A DNA stretch of 14,750 bases from Bacteroidia bacterium (GTDB lineage: Bacteria; Bacteroidota; Bacteroidia; Cytophagales; Cyclobacteriaceae), in the NCBI GenBank assembly GCA_016650355.1, contig JAENVX010000008.1, forward strand, positions 1-14,750. The letters run 5' to 3'. A program made the position numbers and the translations under genes. Below, piece after piece: positions 6,665-13,443 of the stretch (within the stretch, counting starts at the first letter, position 1; each line of letters begins with the position of its first letter). Below the pieces are notes generated by a model. It saw only the letters and a list, made by a program, of their open reading frames with translations, was not told the origin of the DNA and did not search any database.

Positions 6665-6994
6665 TCACAGTTCAAATATCTTATCCATCACCATCCACTT
6701 TTCTCCAGGCTTTGCATGAGGAAGTGGGAGTTGGTACCTCCACATTAATTCTTCCCACTCTTGCACTTTTTTATTGAGCGCGTCACTTTTTGATTTTTCT
6801 TCGAATGAGAAATCATCCTTTGTTTCCATAATCATAAAAAGCCTGTTGCCAGTAAGATAAATATCCATTACTTCAATGCCGGCATCTTTAATTGCTTTAA
6901 GGTTTTCTGGCCAACCGTTCTCATGGTGTTTTACGTATCCAGCAATCAGGGCCGGATCATTTTTAAGATCAAGTGCAAGGCAATATCGTTTCAT
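6665..6994 (-). CDS. rhaM: L-rhamnose/L-fucose mutarotase (RhaM family)
   Basis: The 109-aa protein fits the L-rhamnose mutarotase family (COG3254), whose members are about 104 residues long and interconvert the alpha and beta anomers of 6-deoxy sugars. Features seen are Y20 and H24 in GYVKHHENGWPENL, which correspond to the active-site Tyr and His of E. coli RhaM (Y18, H22). Tryptophans W80 and W85 lie in QEWEELMWRYQ, where the family has its conserved Trp. The family also includes L-fucose mutarotases, and the neighbouring lactonase, SDR and FAH genes fit fucose as well as rhamnose, so the symbol is given for the family and not for a proven substrate. It is the last gene of the minus-strand cluster, 128 bases after the lactonase gene, and converges on the sirtuin gene with 14 bases between the stops. 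Cytoplasmic. Confidence 0.88.
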   Translation of the reverse strand: MKRYCLALDLKNDPALIAGYVKHHENGWPENLKAIKDAGIEVMDIYLTGNRLFMIMETKDDFSFEEKSKSDALNKKVQEWEELMWRYQLPLPHAKPGEKWMVMDKIFEL

Positions 6995-7000
6995 AGTTGG

Positions 7001-7090
7001 TTAATTTACTTTTGGTTGATAGCCACGAAACCAGACCAACACGATCACAAAGAAGTAAAGGGTGGAACAGATATGGCATTGATCAGACAT
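7001..7090 (-). CDS. Possible 29-aa membrane peptide upstream of the mutarotase
   Basis: The 128-bp gap between the lactonase and mutarotase genes holds an ATG-started frame (start at 7090, stop 7001-7003). Its product begins MSDQCHICS, continues with a hydrophobic run TLYFFVIVLVWF and ends in a charged RGYQPKVN. It ends 6 bases before the mutarotase start and begins 32 bases after the lactonase stop, spacing typical of an operon gene. It could be a single-span microprotein, a leader peptide, or the tail of a decayed membrane protein such as a transporter. An in-frame stop lies just upstream of the ATG. No homologue is recognised, and chance is a real possibility for an ORF this short. Confidence 0.25.
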   Translation of the reverse strand: MSDQCHICSTLYFFVIVLVWFRGYQPKVN

Positions 7091-7122
7091 AAGACCATTT
7101 TATTGAGATAATGATCCATCTC

Positions 7123-7947
7123 TTAAAGATTATAAAAACTTGTTGCATTTCCGCCCATGATGGATTCTCTTTCAGTTGCTGAAAGTTTGGCGATATAATC
7201 TTCAACAAGTGATAGTTGTTGCTTATAGGAGGCGGCCACCAGGCATACTGGCCAATCCGATCCGTACATAAGTCGGTTGGCACCAAAAGTTTCAAGGGCA
7301 AAGTCCAGGTAAGATTTGAAATCATCTGGTGTCCAGCTGTTCCAATTTGCTTCGGTTACCATGCCTGAGAGCTTGCATGATACATTTTCGAAAGCGGCTA
7401 CCATGGATATGTTCTTCGCCCATGATTTAAATTCCTGTTCTTTAATGGATGGCTTTGCAAGGTGATCAACCACAAACTTTTGATCGGGAAATTTGTTCAC
7501 AAACCAAATCACTTCTTCCAACTGACGAGCATAAACCAAAATATCATAGCTATAATTGAAATTTCTTAAAGCTTTTATGCCGGTTAAGAATTCTTTTTGT
7601 GATAAGAACCCATCGGCCTCATCTTGCACAACATGGCGAAAGCCCTTAAGTTTTGGAAACTGAGTATAGTAACGTAGTTGATCTATTATTTTTTCAGATT
7701 TCAAATCTACCCAACCAACAACACCTTTTATATCCTGATCTTGCTCAGCAAGTTTTAACAAAAATCGAGTCTCATCTTCCGTTTGATCGGCCTGTACCGA
7801 TACACAGCCATCAATCCTATTCTGTTGTAAAATTGGAGTGAGGTCATTGGGAAGAAAGTCGCGCTGTATCACACTCATTTCTTCGGTAATCCAACGATGT
7901 CGCTTTGGATTGTATTTCCAAAAGTGCTGATGGGAATCTATCCTCAC
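7123..7947 (-). CDS. Amidohydrolase family lactonase (L-fuconolactonase/L-rhamnonolactonase-like)
   Basis: The 274-aa product belongs to the Amidohydro_2 group (COG3618), which includes L-fucono-1,5-lactonase and L-rhamnono-lactonase. Seen are the HxH metal motif DSHQHFW (H6, H8), GFRHVVQDE (102-110), VVDHLAKP with D161-H162, CKLSGMVTEA (191-200) and the late aspartate in MYGSDWPVC (D231). Length is normal for the family and there is no signal peptide. Expected role: opening the lactone made when the sugar is oxidised at C1, to give L-fuconate or L-rhamnonate. It lies 32 bases after the FAH-hydrolase gene and upstream of the mutarotase. This order suggests a shared transcript. 2-Pyrone-4,6-dicarboxylate hydrolases share the fold, but the deoxy-sugar neighbours argue against that reading. 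Confidence 0.83.
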   Translation of the reverse strand: MRIDSHQHFWKYNPKRHRWITEEMSVIQRDFLPNDLTPILQQNRIDGCVSVQADQTEDETRFLLKLAEQDQDIKGVVGWVDLKSEKIIDQLRYYTQFPKLKGFRHVVQDEADGFLSQKEFLTGIKALRNFNYSYDILVYARQLEEVIWFVNKFPDQKFVVDHLAKPSIKEQEFKSWAKNISMVAAFENVSCKLSGMVTEANWNSWTPDDFKSYLDFALETFGANRLMYGSDWPVCLVAASYKQQLSLVEDYIAKLSATERESIMGGNATSFYNL

Positions 7948-7979
7948 AAATTCAAGATTTAAAGATTTTGAATCTTAAA

Positions 7980-8822
7980 TTATACAGCTACCTGCCGTTG
8001 CTCACCGAGGCCTTCAATTCCCAATTCAATCACGTCACCAGCTTTCAAATAGATCGGTGGGTTGAAACCAAAGCCAACTCCTGCCGGGGTACCTGTTGAG
8101 ATAACGTCTCCGGGAAGCAGAGTCATAAACTGGCTTATGTAACTAACAAGAAAAGGAACTTCAAAAATCATGTCATCGGTGTTATTATCCTGCATCATCT
8201 TGCCATTGACTTTAAGCCACATGTGCAAGTTATTGTAGTTCGATACTTCATCTTTCGTTACCAGGTAAGGACCCATTGGCGCAAATGAATCGCTGCTTTT
8301 CCCTTTCACCCATTGACCATTTCGTTCCAGCTGAAATGCACGTTCGCTATAGTCATTGTGTAAGCAGAATCCTGCCACATAGTTCAAAGAGTCTTTTTCT
8401 TCTACGTACGAAGCTTTTTTGCCGATCACAACAGCGAGTTCAACCTCCCAATCTGTTTTGAAACTATTTTTTGGAATAATGAGATTGTCATTGGGACCAA
8501 CAAGAGCAGAAGTTGACTTAAAGAAAATAATAGGCTCTGGAGGCAAAGGCATTTTAGATTCAAGTGCGTGTTTGGTATAATTTAATCCAACACAAATTAT
8601 TTTGGAGGGTCTTTTAAATGGCGAGCCAATCCGCACATCCGATTTTACTTTTGGGAGATTGGATTGATTCTTCAAAAGCCATTTGCTTAATCTGGTAAGT
8701 CCATCGGTGTCAAAAAATTGTTCATCAATATCTTCTCCGAAAGAGGACATATCAAGGATCTCGTTGTTTACATACAGCCCTGCTTTCTCTTGGCCTAATT
8801 CTCCAAAGCGTAATAGTTTCAT
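7980..8822 (-). CDS. Fumarylacetoacetate hydrolase family protein, likely 2,4-diketo-3-deoxy-L-fuconate/rhamnonate hydrolase
   Basis: The 280-aa protein has the FAH-family C-terminal catalytic domain. Metal ligands are E126 and E128 in DWEVELAVVIG and D157 in HNDYSER. A lysine-containing WVKGKSSDSFAPMGP stretch (171-185) and TGTPAGVGFG further on complete the active-site pattern. A short N-terminal domain (about 1-65) is present as in other members of about 280 residues. In the non-phosphorylating L-fucose and L-rhamnose routes, an enzyme of this family splits the 2,4-diketo-3-deoxy acid into pyruvate and L-lactate. The two routes converge at this intermediate because C4, where they differ, has been oxidised. 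The gene lies 14 bases after the SDR gene and 32 bases before the lactonase gene. Other FAH substrates remain possible if context is ignored. Confidence 0.85.
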   Translation of the reverse strand: MKLLRFGELGQEKAGLYVNNEILDMSSFGEDIDEQFFDTDGLTRLSKWLLKNQSNLPKVKSDVRIGSPFKRPSKIICVGLNYTKHALESKMPLPPEPIIFFKSTSALVGPNDNLIIPKNSFKTDWEVELAVVIGKKASYVEEKDSLNYVAGFCLHNDYSERAFQLERNGQWVKGKSSDSFAPMGPYLVTKDEVSNYNNLHMWLKVNGKMMQDNNTDDMIFEVPFLVSYISQFMTLLPGDVISTGTPAGVGFGFNPPIYLKAGDVIELGIEGLGEQRQVAV

Positions 8823-8836
8823 GATGATTGAATTGG

Positions 8837-9616
8837 TTAAGTATTAAGTTTTATAAATCCTCCGTCAATTGGATAGTCAGACCCTGTGACAAATGAAGCC
8901 TCATCCGAACAAAGATATAAAGCCAGATGGGCAATCTCTACCGGCTTTGCCATTCTGCCGATGGGTTGGGTCTTAGATAGTTTGTCAAACATCTCTTCTT
9001 CCTTACCTGGATAGTTGGCTTTGATGAAGCCATCAACGAAAGGGGTGTGTACACGACCAGGAGAAATGCAATTGCAACGTATCCCATCTTTAATGTAATC
9101 TTTCGCTACCGATAATGTCATGGAGGCCACGGCTCCTTTACTCATGGAATAGGCAAAACGGTCAGCGATCCCGACTATAGATGCAACCGAAGCAAGGTTT
9201 AAAATTACACCGGATTTTTGCTCTGACATGTGACGAATGACTGCAAACATGGAGTTGTAAGTTCCTTTGACGTTAACGTTAAAGATCCTATCAAAGTCAA
9301 GCTCAGAAGTAGTTCCTAATTTTCCGATGTGGGCAATACCTGCGCTGTTTACGAGTATGTCAATTCTTTTCTCTTTTAGTTGAATTGTATTAATTACGGA
9401 TACAACCTCAAACTGATTTGCGACATCAACTGAATGAGATGATCCTAATCCGCCAGCCTTAGTAATTTCGTCAACAGTTTGACTTGCGGCTTCAGCATTT
9501 TTCTCCAAAATGCAAACATGCGCTCCTTGCTCAGCAAATAATAGCGCTATTGCTTTTCCAATTCCGCTACCACCACCTGTGACTATTACTGATTTACCTT
9601 TAAGACTAAAAATCAT
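8837..9616 (-). CDS. Short-chain dehydrogenase/reductase, likely 2-keto-3-deoxy-L-fuconate (or rhamnonate) dehydrogenase
   Basis: The 259-aa product is a classical SDR. It has TGGGSGIG (13-20) for NAD(P), NSAGIA (90-95), N114, the catalytic S143, and Y156 and K160 in AYSMSKGA. The C-terminal DEASFVTGSDYPIDGG is the usual substrate-side end. Next to an FAH hydrolase, a lactonase and a mutarotase, the best fit is oxidation of the C4 hydroxyl of the 2-keto-3-deoxy sugar acid. The alternative is L-fucose or L-rhamnose C1 dehydrogenase, which in several bacteria is also an SDR; sequence alone does not separate them. It starts 2 bases after the TlpA-like gene stop and ends 14 bases before the FAH gene, so the genes are almost surely co-transcribed. 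Confidence 0.85.
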   Translation of the reverse strand: MIFSLKGKSVIVTGGGSGIGKAIALLFAEQGAHVCILEKNAEAASQTVDEITKAGGLGSSHSVDVANQFEVVSVINTIQLKEKRIDILVNSAGIAHIGKLGTTSELDFDRIFNVNVKGTYNSMFAVIRHMSEQKSGVILNLASVASIVGIADRFAYSMSKGAVASMTLSVAKDYIKDGIRCNCISPGRVHTPFVDGFIKANYPGKEEEMFDKLSKTQPIGRMAKPVEIAHLALYLCSDEASFVTGSDYPIDGGFIKLNT

Positions 9617-9618
9617 AC

Positions 9619-10206
9619 TTAATTATTGGCTTGGTCCTCAAGGAATTTCTTGAAATTGTCGGTGTTGTAATTCTTACTTCCTACTTCTTTCGCGATGATT
9701 TTTCCATCTTTTGATAGAACAAATGTAGTAGGGATCGAAGGCACATGCAATTGTTCGGGTAAATATCCTGAGGGCATAAACACAGGGAATGTGAATGACT
9801 TGTTATGTACGTAACTCCCAACTTTCGCACGGTTTTTATCATCATCAATAGAGAGCATTACGAAAACTACTTTGTCATGATCAACCGAATTATATAGCTT
9901 CTGAATATCGGCCATTTCTGCGCGGCAAGGGCCACACCAGGTTGCCCACATGTTTAGAAAAACAACCTTGCCTCTGAATTTCTCAAAGCTGATTTTAGTT
10001 CCCTCTAAATCTTTGATCATGAAGTTATAGTCAAATGTCTTTGGCTTTTTCATTTTCTCAGCACTGGCATTAAATAATCCCGTTCTAAGAGCAGCCGAAT
10101 GAGCATAGAAGGAGGCCGTTCCCATAAAACCTGATAGCTGTAAGCCTACAACAATCAATAAGGCGATCAGTATTGGTTTTAGCCCGCTCATTAATTTCAT
10201 AATCAT
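9619..10206 (-). CDS. TlpA-like membrane-anchored thioredoxin-family protein
   Basis: The 195-aa protein has a hydrophobic segment at about residues 10-28 (an anchor or uncleaved signal) and a thioredoxin/AhpC-TSA fold. The redox motif is WCGPC (W90-C94), inside FLNMWATWCGPCRAEM. The cis-proline is P159 in VPSIPTTFVL. This is the TlpA/ResA layout: a periplasm-facing disulfide reductase, often for cytochrome c maturation or envelope proteins. It heads the minus-strand cluster, only 2 bases ahead of the SDR gene, which is an unexpected partner for deoxy-sugar enzymes. Two ATGs (10206 and 10200) are equally possible starts. The exact redox partner cannot be inferred. Confidence 0.85.
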   Translation of the reverse strand: MIMKLMSGLKPILIALLIVVGLQLSGFMGTASFYAHSAALRTGLFNASAEKMKKPKTFDYNFMIKDLEGTKISFEKFRGKVVFLNMWATWCGPCRAEMADIQKLYNSVDHDKVVFVMLSIDDDKNRAKVGSYVHNKSFTFPVFMPSGYLPEQLHVPSIPTTFVLSKDGKIIAKEVGSKNYNTDNFKKFLEDQANN

Positions 10207-10237
10207 CTTTTCATCAAGTTATTTGTGCGGTATTCAT

Positions 10238-10268
10238 CAAATCTCATTATTTCTGTAAATTCGTACAA
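10238..10268 (-). promoter_or_regulatory. Candidate Bacteroidota-type promoter for the TlpA-SDR-FAH cluster
   Basis: On the minus strand a TTG (10266-10268) is followed after 20 bases by GAGATTTG (10238-10245). This is one mismatch from the Bacteroidota -7 consensus TAnnTTTG and lies within the usual -33/-7 spacing. The element is about 30 bases ahead of the TlpA-like ATG, in a 76-bp gap between divergent genes. It is a weak match judged by eye. Confidence 0.33.
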
Positions 10269-10282
10269 TTATTTATCCAATA

Positions 10283-12082
10283 ATGATATTACGCGCAATT
10301 TATATTTTGTCGATTTTATCACTTTTTGCAGTTGATGCGATAGCTCAAAAGGTAAAATACAAAGATCTATTTATTCTTCTTAACGCCAAGAATTATGATC
10401 AGGCTGAACCTTTTCTAAAAAAGTACTTAAAAGATAATGATGACAATCCCAATGCCTATTTGTTCATGGGGAGCATCTATCAAGAGAACGCTGCTAAGAA
10501 GGACATTCTGATGCATACTGATTTAATGCTGAGTGATATTGACTCAGCTGTTTTCTTTTACCATAAAGCTAATATTGGGTTAACAGAAAAAGAAATCAAA
10601 AGAAATGATGAATACTATGAGGCCTATAGCAGAAGGGATCTTCGAACTGGAAAATTCGAAATTAAATTATCTGATGTCAAGTTTGATGTAGAAAAAAAAA
10701 TACAAAGCCTAAATGACAGGAAAGAGAAAATAAAGAAAATGAAACTCCAGTATCAGAGTTCAGAAGCTGCTTATGAAAAAGTAAGAAAAGATTTCATTAG
10801 TGTTCAGGATAGTTTTCCAGGAATTAAGGAATTTTATCTTCGATCGAATCCCAAACTGATGGAGAAACTTAAAACCATTGGCTTTGACTATGATGCCTTT
10901 TTGGTATCCTTCAACGATTACAAGGCCACCTCAAAAGAATTGGGTAGAACGGGCTATAATCAGGTATTGGATCAGACCGATATTCAGGATTTTAAAAAAG
11001 ATGGCGCCAGTCCTGCGGACTTCGCAAAAGACGATTTAAAAATTTGGGATTATAAACGCTGGGCTTTATACAACTTGGGTGTTATCGAAAAAGAGGTCAC
11101 GCCAATGTTAGAAACATTAATCAATTATGATATAGAAATAAATAAACTACGGGAAAAGCTGATGAAGGACTCGGTTTCTATAGCAAATGATTTAACACAG
11201 TTAATGGATAAACTATTGAATAGTAGTCTCAAGAAATTTGACAGTGATCCTCTGCCAATGGCAATTTTCGGAATGAAAGTTTCTGAACTAGAGTATAATT
11301 CCATTTTAATAAAGAATAAGCCGTTAAAGGATTCCGCCAATGTAAATCTACTTCTCCAATGTTTGGAACTAGAGTTTGATGCGCTTCATAAAATGGATAG
11401 CCTGGCTAACAGCTTAACAGAACGAAGTCTGGAAAAGGATGAGGAAAATTACAGACATTTTATTGTGAATGCATATGGTTCGCTAACCGTACTCAAAAAT
11501 TATGTAAGGGCAACGAGGGAATACGCTATACGAGAGAAAATGCAAAAGGAGAATGAGTGGGAAGCAACAATGCAAGCCTTAAAATGGATAGTAGATGGAA
11601 GTGATTCTATTCCACTTTTTTCGGATGCTTTACAGCTTAATTATAGATATAAGCCCCTTATTATTGTTGAGGATGATCATACCGCTGGACTTTCTATTAC
11701 CGACAAAGATATCACCGGGTATTTTTATACAATCATAAGTTCACATTTGCCGGACATTAAGGTAAGTTTTCCTGTAGACAAGAAAAGTTTTACCGCAACC
11801 AGCTTGCCGGTCACAAAAGGGTTTTCAGCAAAAGATGTTGCAGGGCAAGTATATTTCGTGCTTCTATACAGTGAAAGTAAACAAGCTGATAAATTCCCAG
11901 TCACACTGGCTAAAATTTATCGAACAGATGGTCTTGCCTGGAGTTTCAATTATTTGTTCGACATGGTACCATCCGAGCTCTTATATAAATCAGATACAGG
12001 AGAACTGTTAATTAAGATATCCAATTCAGCTGGCGATAGTAATGTAATTGACATCGATAAAAACGGAAAAATAGTCCAGTGA
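10283..12082 (+). CDS. Conserved-looking secreted TPR-like protein of unknown function
   Basis: The 599-aa product begins with a signal peptide (hydrophobic IYILSILSLFAV, probable cleavage after about residue 21, DAIAQ). Residues 28-75 look like one or two TPR helices pairs (NAKNYDQAEPFLKKYLKDN, then NPNAYLFMGSIYQENAA). A highly charged helical stretch at about 110-180 rich in K, E and Q suggests a coiled coil, and the middle of the protein (about 200-440) is mostly helical. From about residue 460 it changes to shorter strand-like segments, possibly a small beta domain. No catalytic motif is seen. It is transcribed alone, divergent from the TlpA-like gene and convergent with the SpmA/SpmB gene. 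It is low in GC compared with the sugar genes. An envelope or protein-binding role is a guess from the fold type; the function is unknown. Confidence 0.8.
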   Translation: MILRAIYILSILSLFAVDAIAQKVKYKDLFILLNAKNYDQAEPFLKKYLKDNDDNPNAYLFMGSIYQENAAKKDILMHTDLMLSDIDSAVFFYHKANIGLTEKEIKRNDEYYEAYSRRDLRTGKFEIKLSDVKFDVEKKIQSLNDRKEKIKKMKLQYQSSEAAYEKVRKDFISVQDSFPGIKEFYLRSNPKLMEKLKTIGFDYDAFLVSFNDYKATSKELGRTGYNQVLDQTDIQDFKKDGASPADFAKDDLKIWDYKRWALYNLGVIEKEVTPMLETLINYDIEINKLREKLMKDSVSIANDLTQLMDKLLNSSLKKFDSDPLPMAIFGMKVSELEYNSILIKNKPLKDSANVNLLLQCLELEFDALHKMDSLANSLTERSLEKDEENYRHFIVNAYGSLTVLKNYVRATREYAIREKMQKENEWEATMQALKWIVDGSDSIPLFSDALQLNYRYKPLIIVEDDHTAGLSITDKDITGYFYTIISSHLPDIKVSFPVDKKSFTATSLPVTKGFSAKDVAGQVYFVLLYSESKQADKFPVTLAKIYRTDGLAWSFNYLFDMVPSELLYKSDTGELLIKISNSAGDSNVIDIDKNGKIVQ

Positions 12083-12109
12083 TGTTTAGAAGATAGGCAA
12101 GTCTTATTT

Positions 12110-13342
12110 TCAGTGAAAAAACATATAGGCTACAAAAATTGCTGTAATAATTCCTGCTGCATCTGCAATCAATCCTACAGTTAAGGCATAACGTGTCTTT
12201 CTAATACTCACCGAGCCGAAATAGACGGCAAGGATATAAAATGTTGTCTCTGTGCATCCCCTAAAAATGCTTCCTAGTCTTCCGGCAAATGAATCTGGAC
12301 CGAATGTTTTAATAGTTTCAACCATCATGCCTTTTGCAGCGCCTCCGCTTAGTGGTTTTAAAAAGGCGACAGGAAGCGCTGGAACAAAATCAGTATTCCA
12401 TCCCAAAGATGCTACAACCCAGGCTATTCCACCTATAATATAATCCAGTGCACCGGATGCTCTGAACACCCCGATTGCCACAAGAATGGCAATGAGGTAG
12501 GGGATAATTTTAATAGATGTTTCAAAACCTTCCTTAGCTCCTTCAATGAATGTTTCAAAAAGTGGTAATCTTTTTGACATCCCCAATAAAAGGAAAAACA
12601 CGATTATGGAAAGGATAATCAAACTACTGATCAAACTGGATTGTGATTGTAATTGGACTTGAGTAAGGGTAGAGAAATAAAATACTGATCCTCCAATTAA
12701 AGTTCCGAAAATTGCCAAGTAGCCAAGAATGACTTTGTCGAAGAGGTTAATCTTTTGATAAAATGAAACAGCTATCAAAGCAACAATGCTGGAGATGGAT
12801 GTGGTGATTAATGTCGGTATAAATATGTCTGTTGGGTTAGCTGCACCAAGGATGGAGCGATCCAAAATTATGGCTAATGGAATTATTGTGAGGCCCGATG
12901 TATTCAATGCCAGAAACATGATCTGTGCATTAGAAGCTGTATCCTTAATGGGATTTAGATCTTGCATTTCCTTCATGGCCTTTAAACCCAGAGGCGTGGC
13001 CGCATTATCAAGTCCGAGGATATTTGCGCTGAAGTTCATGATGATGGAACCGGTAGCAGGATGATTCCTCGGTATTTCCGGGAAAAGTCGGGAGAAGAAT
13101 GGACCAACCAGTTTTGAAAGAATAGGCACAATACCACCTTTCTCACCAATCTTCATAATGCCAAGCCACAATGACATCACTCCGGTGAGATACAATGAAA
13201 GCTCAAACCCGGTTTTGGCCATATCAAAGGTTGAGGAAAGTAAGGCAGGAAAAACCTCAACGTCCTGAAAGAGAATTAGCTTGATTAGCGCAACTGTAAA
13301 AGCAATAAGAAAAAAACCTACCCAGATATAATTTAAAGCCAT
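12110..13342 (-). CDS. SpmA-SpmB fusion, nucleoside recognition (Gate) domain membrane protein
   Basis: The 410-aa protein has about ten hydrophobic segments and two related halves. The first (about 1-200) is SpmA-like, with SANILGLDNAATPLGLKAM (105-123) and LALNTSGLTIIP (144-155). The second (about 235-410) is SpmB-like, with FLKPLSGGAAKGMM (327-340) and the conserved RGCTETTFYILAVYFGS (361-377). In Bacillus these are two proteins linked to spore core dehydration. In Bacteroidota, which do not form spores, fused copies are common and carry the Gate domain also found in nucleoside transporters. Its role there is unknown; transport of a small solute across the inner membrane is the likely theme. 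It is a single gene, converging on the 599-aa gene with a gap of 27 bases. Confidence 0.87.
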   Translation of the reverse strand: MALNYIWVGFFLIAFTVALIKLILFQDVEVFPALLSSTFDMAKTGFELSLYLTGVMSLWLGIMKIGEKGGIVPILSKLVGPFFSRLFPEIPRNHPATGSIIMNFSANILGLDNAATPLGLKAMKEMQDLNPIKDTASNAQIMFLALNTSGLTIIPLAIILDRSILGAANPTDIFIPTLITTSISSIVALIAVSFYQKINLFDKVILGYLAIFGTLIGGSVFYFSTLTQVQLQSQSSLISSLIILSIIVFFLLLGMSKRLPLFETFIEGAKEGFETSIKIIPYLIAILVAIGVFRASGALDYIIGGIAWVVASLGWNTDFVPALPVAFLKPLSGGAAKGMMVETIKTFGPDSFAGRLGSIFRGCTETTFYILAVYFGSVSIRKTRYALTVGLIADAAGIITAIFVAYMFFH

Positions 13343-13362
13343 AAGCAGTATTCCATAATTAG

Positions 13363-13397
13363 CAAAGCATATTCGATCATGTGGTTATTTATGACAA
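13363..13397 (-). promoter_or_regulatory. Weak candidate promoter for the SpmA-SpmB gene
   Basis: Minus strand: TTG (13395-13397), 23 bases, then TATGCTTTG (13363-13371), about 20 bases ahead of the start codon. The second box has one extra base compared with TAnnTTTG and the spacing is long, so this is only a tentative call. Confidence 0.2.
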
Positions 13398-13443
13398 GAT
13401 AATTCAACTACAATAGATGATATTCATCAATTCAAAATTGAAT

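Noticed and set aside
6665..6994. Mutarotase considered as part of the isomerase/kinase (RhaA/RhaB/RhaD) pathway
   Set aside because: None of those genes is present; the neighbours fit the oxidative route instead.
7105..7122. Small inverted repeat (GAGAT/ATCTC) after the lactonase stop as a terminator
   Set aside because: The stem is only 5 bp with no T-run, and it lies inside a probable operon.
12090..12110. Hairpin AAGAT/GTCTT followed by ATTTT between the convergent 599-aa and SpmA-SpmB genes
   Set aside because: The stem is 5 bp including a G-T pair and is AT-rich, too weak to call a terminator, although the place would be right.
10231..13433. Shared string TATTCATCAA at 10231 and 13421, upstream of two minus-strand genes
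   Set aside because: It is only about 10-12 AT-rich bases at different distances from the starts (about 25 and 79 bases), so chance is likely.
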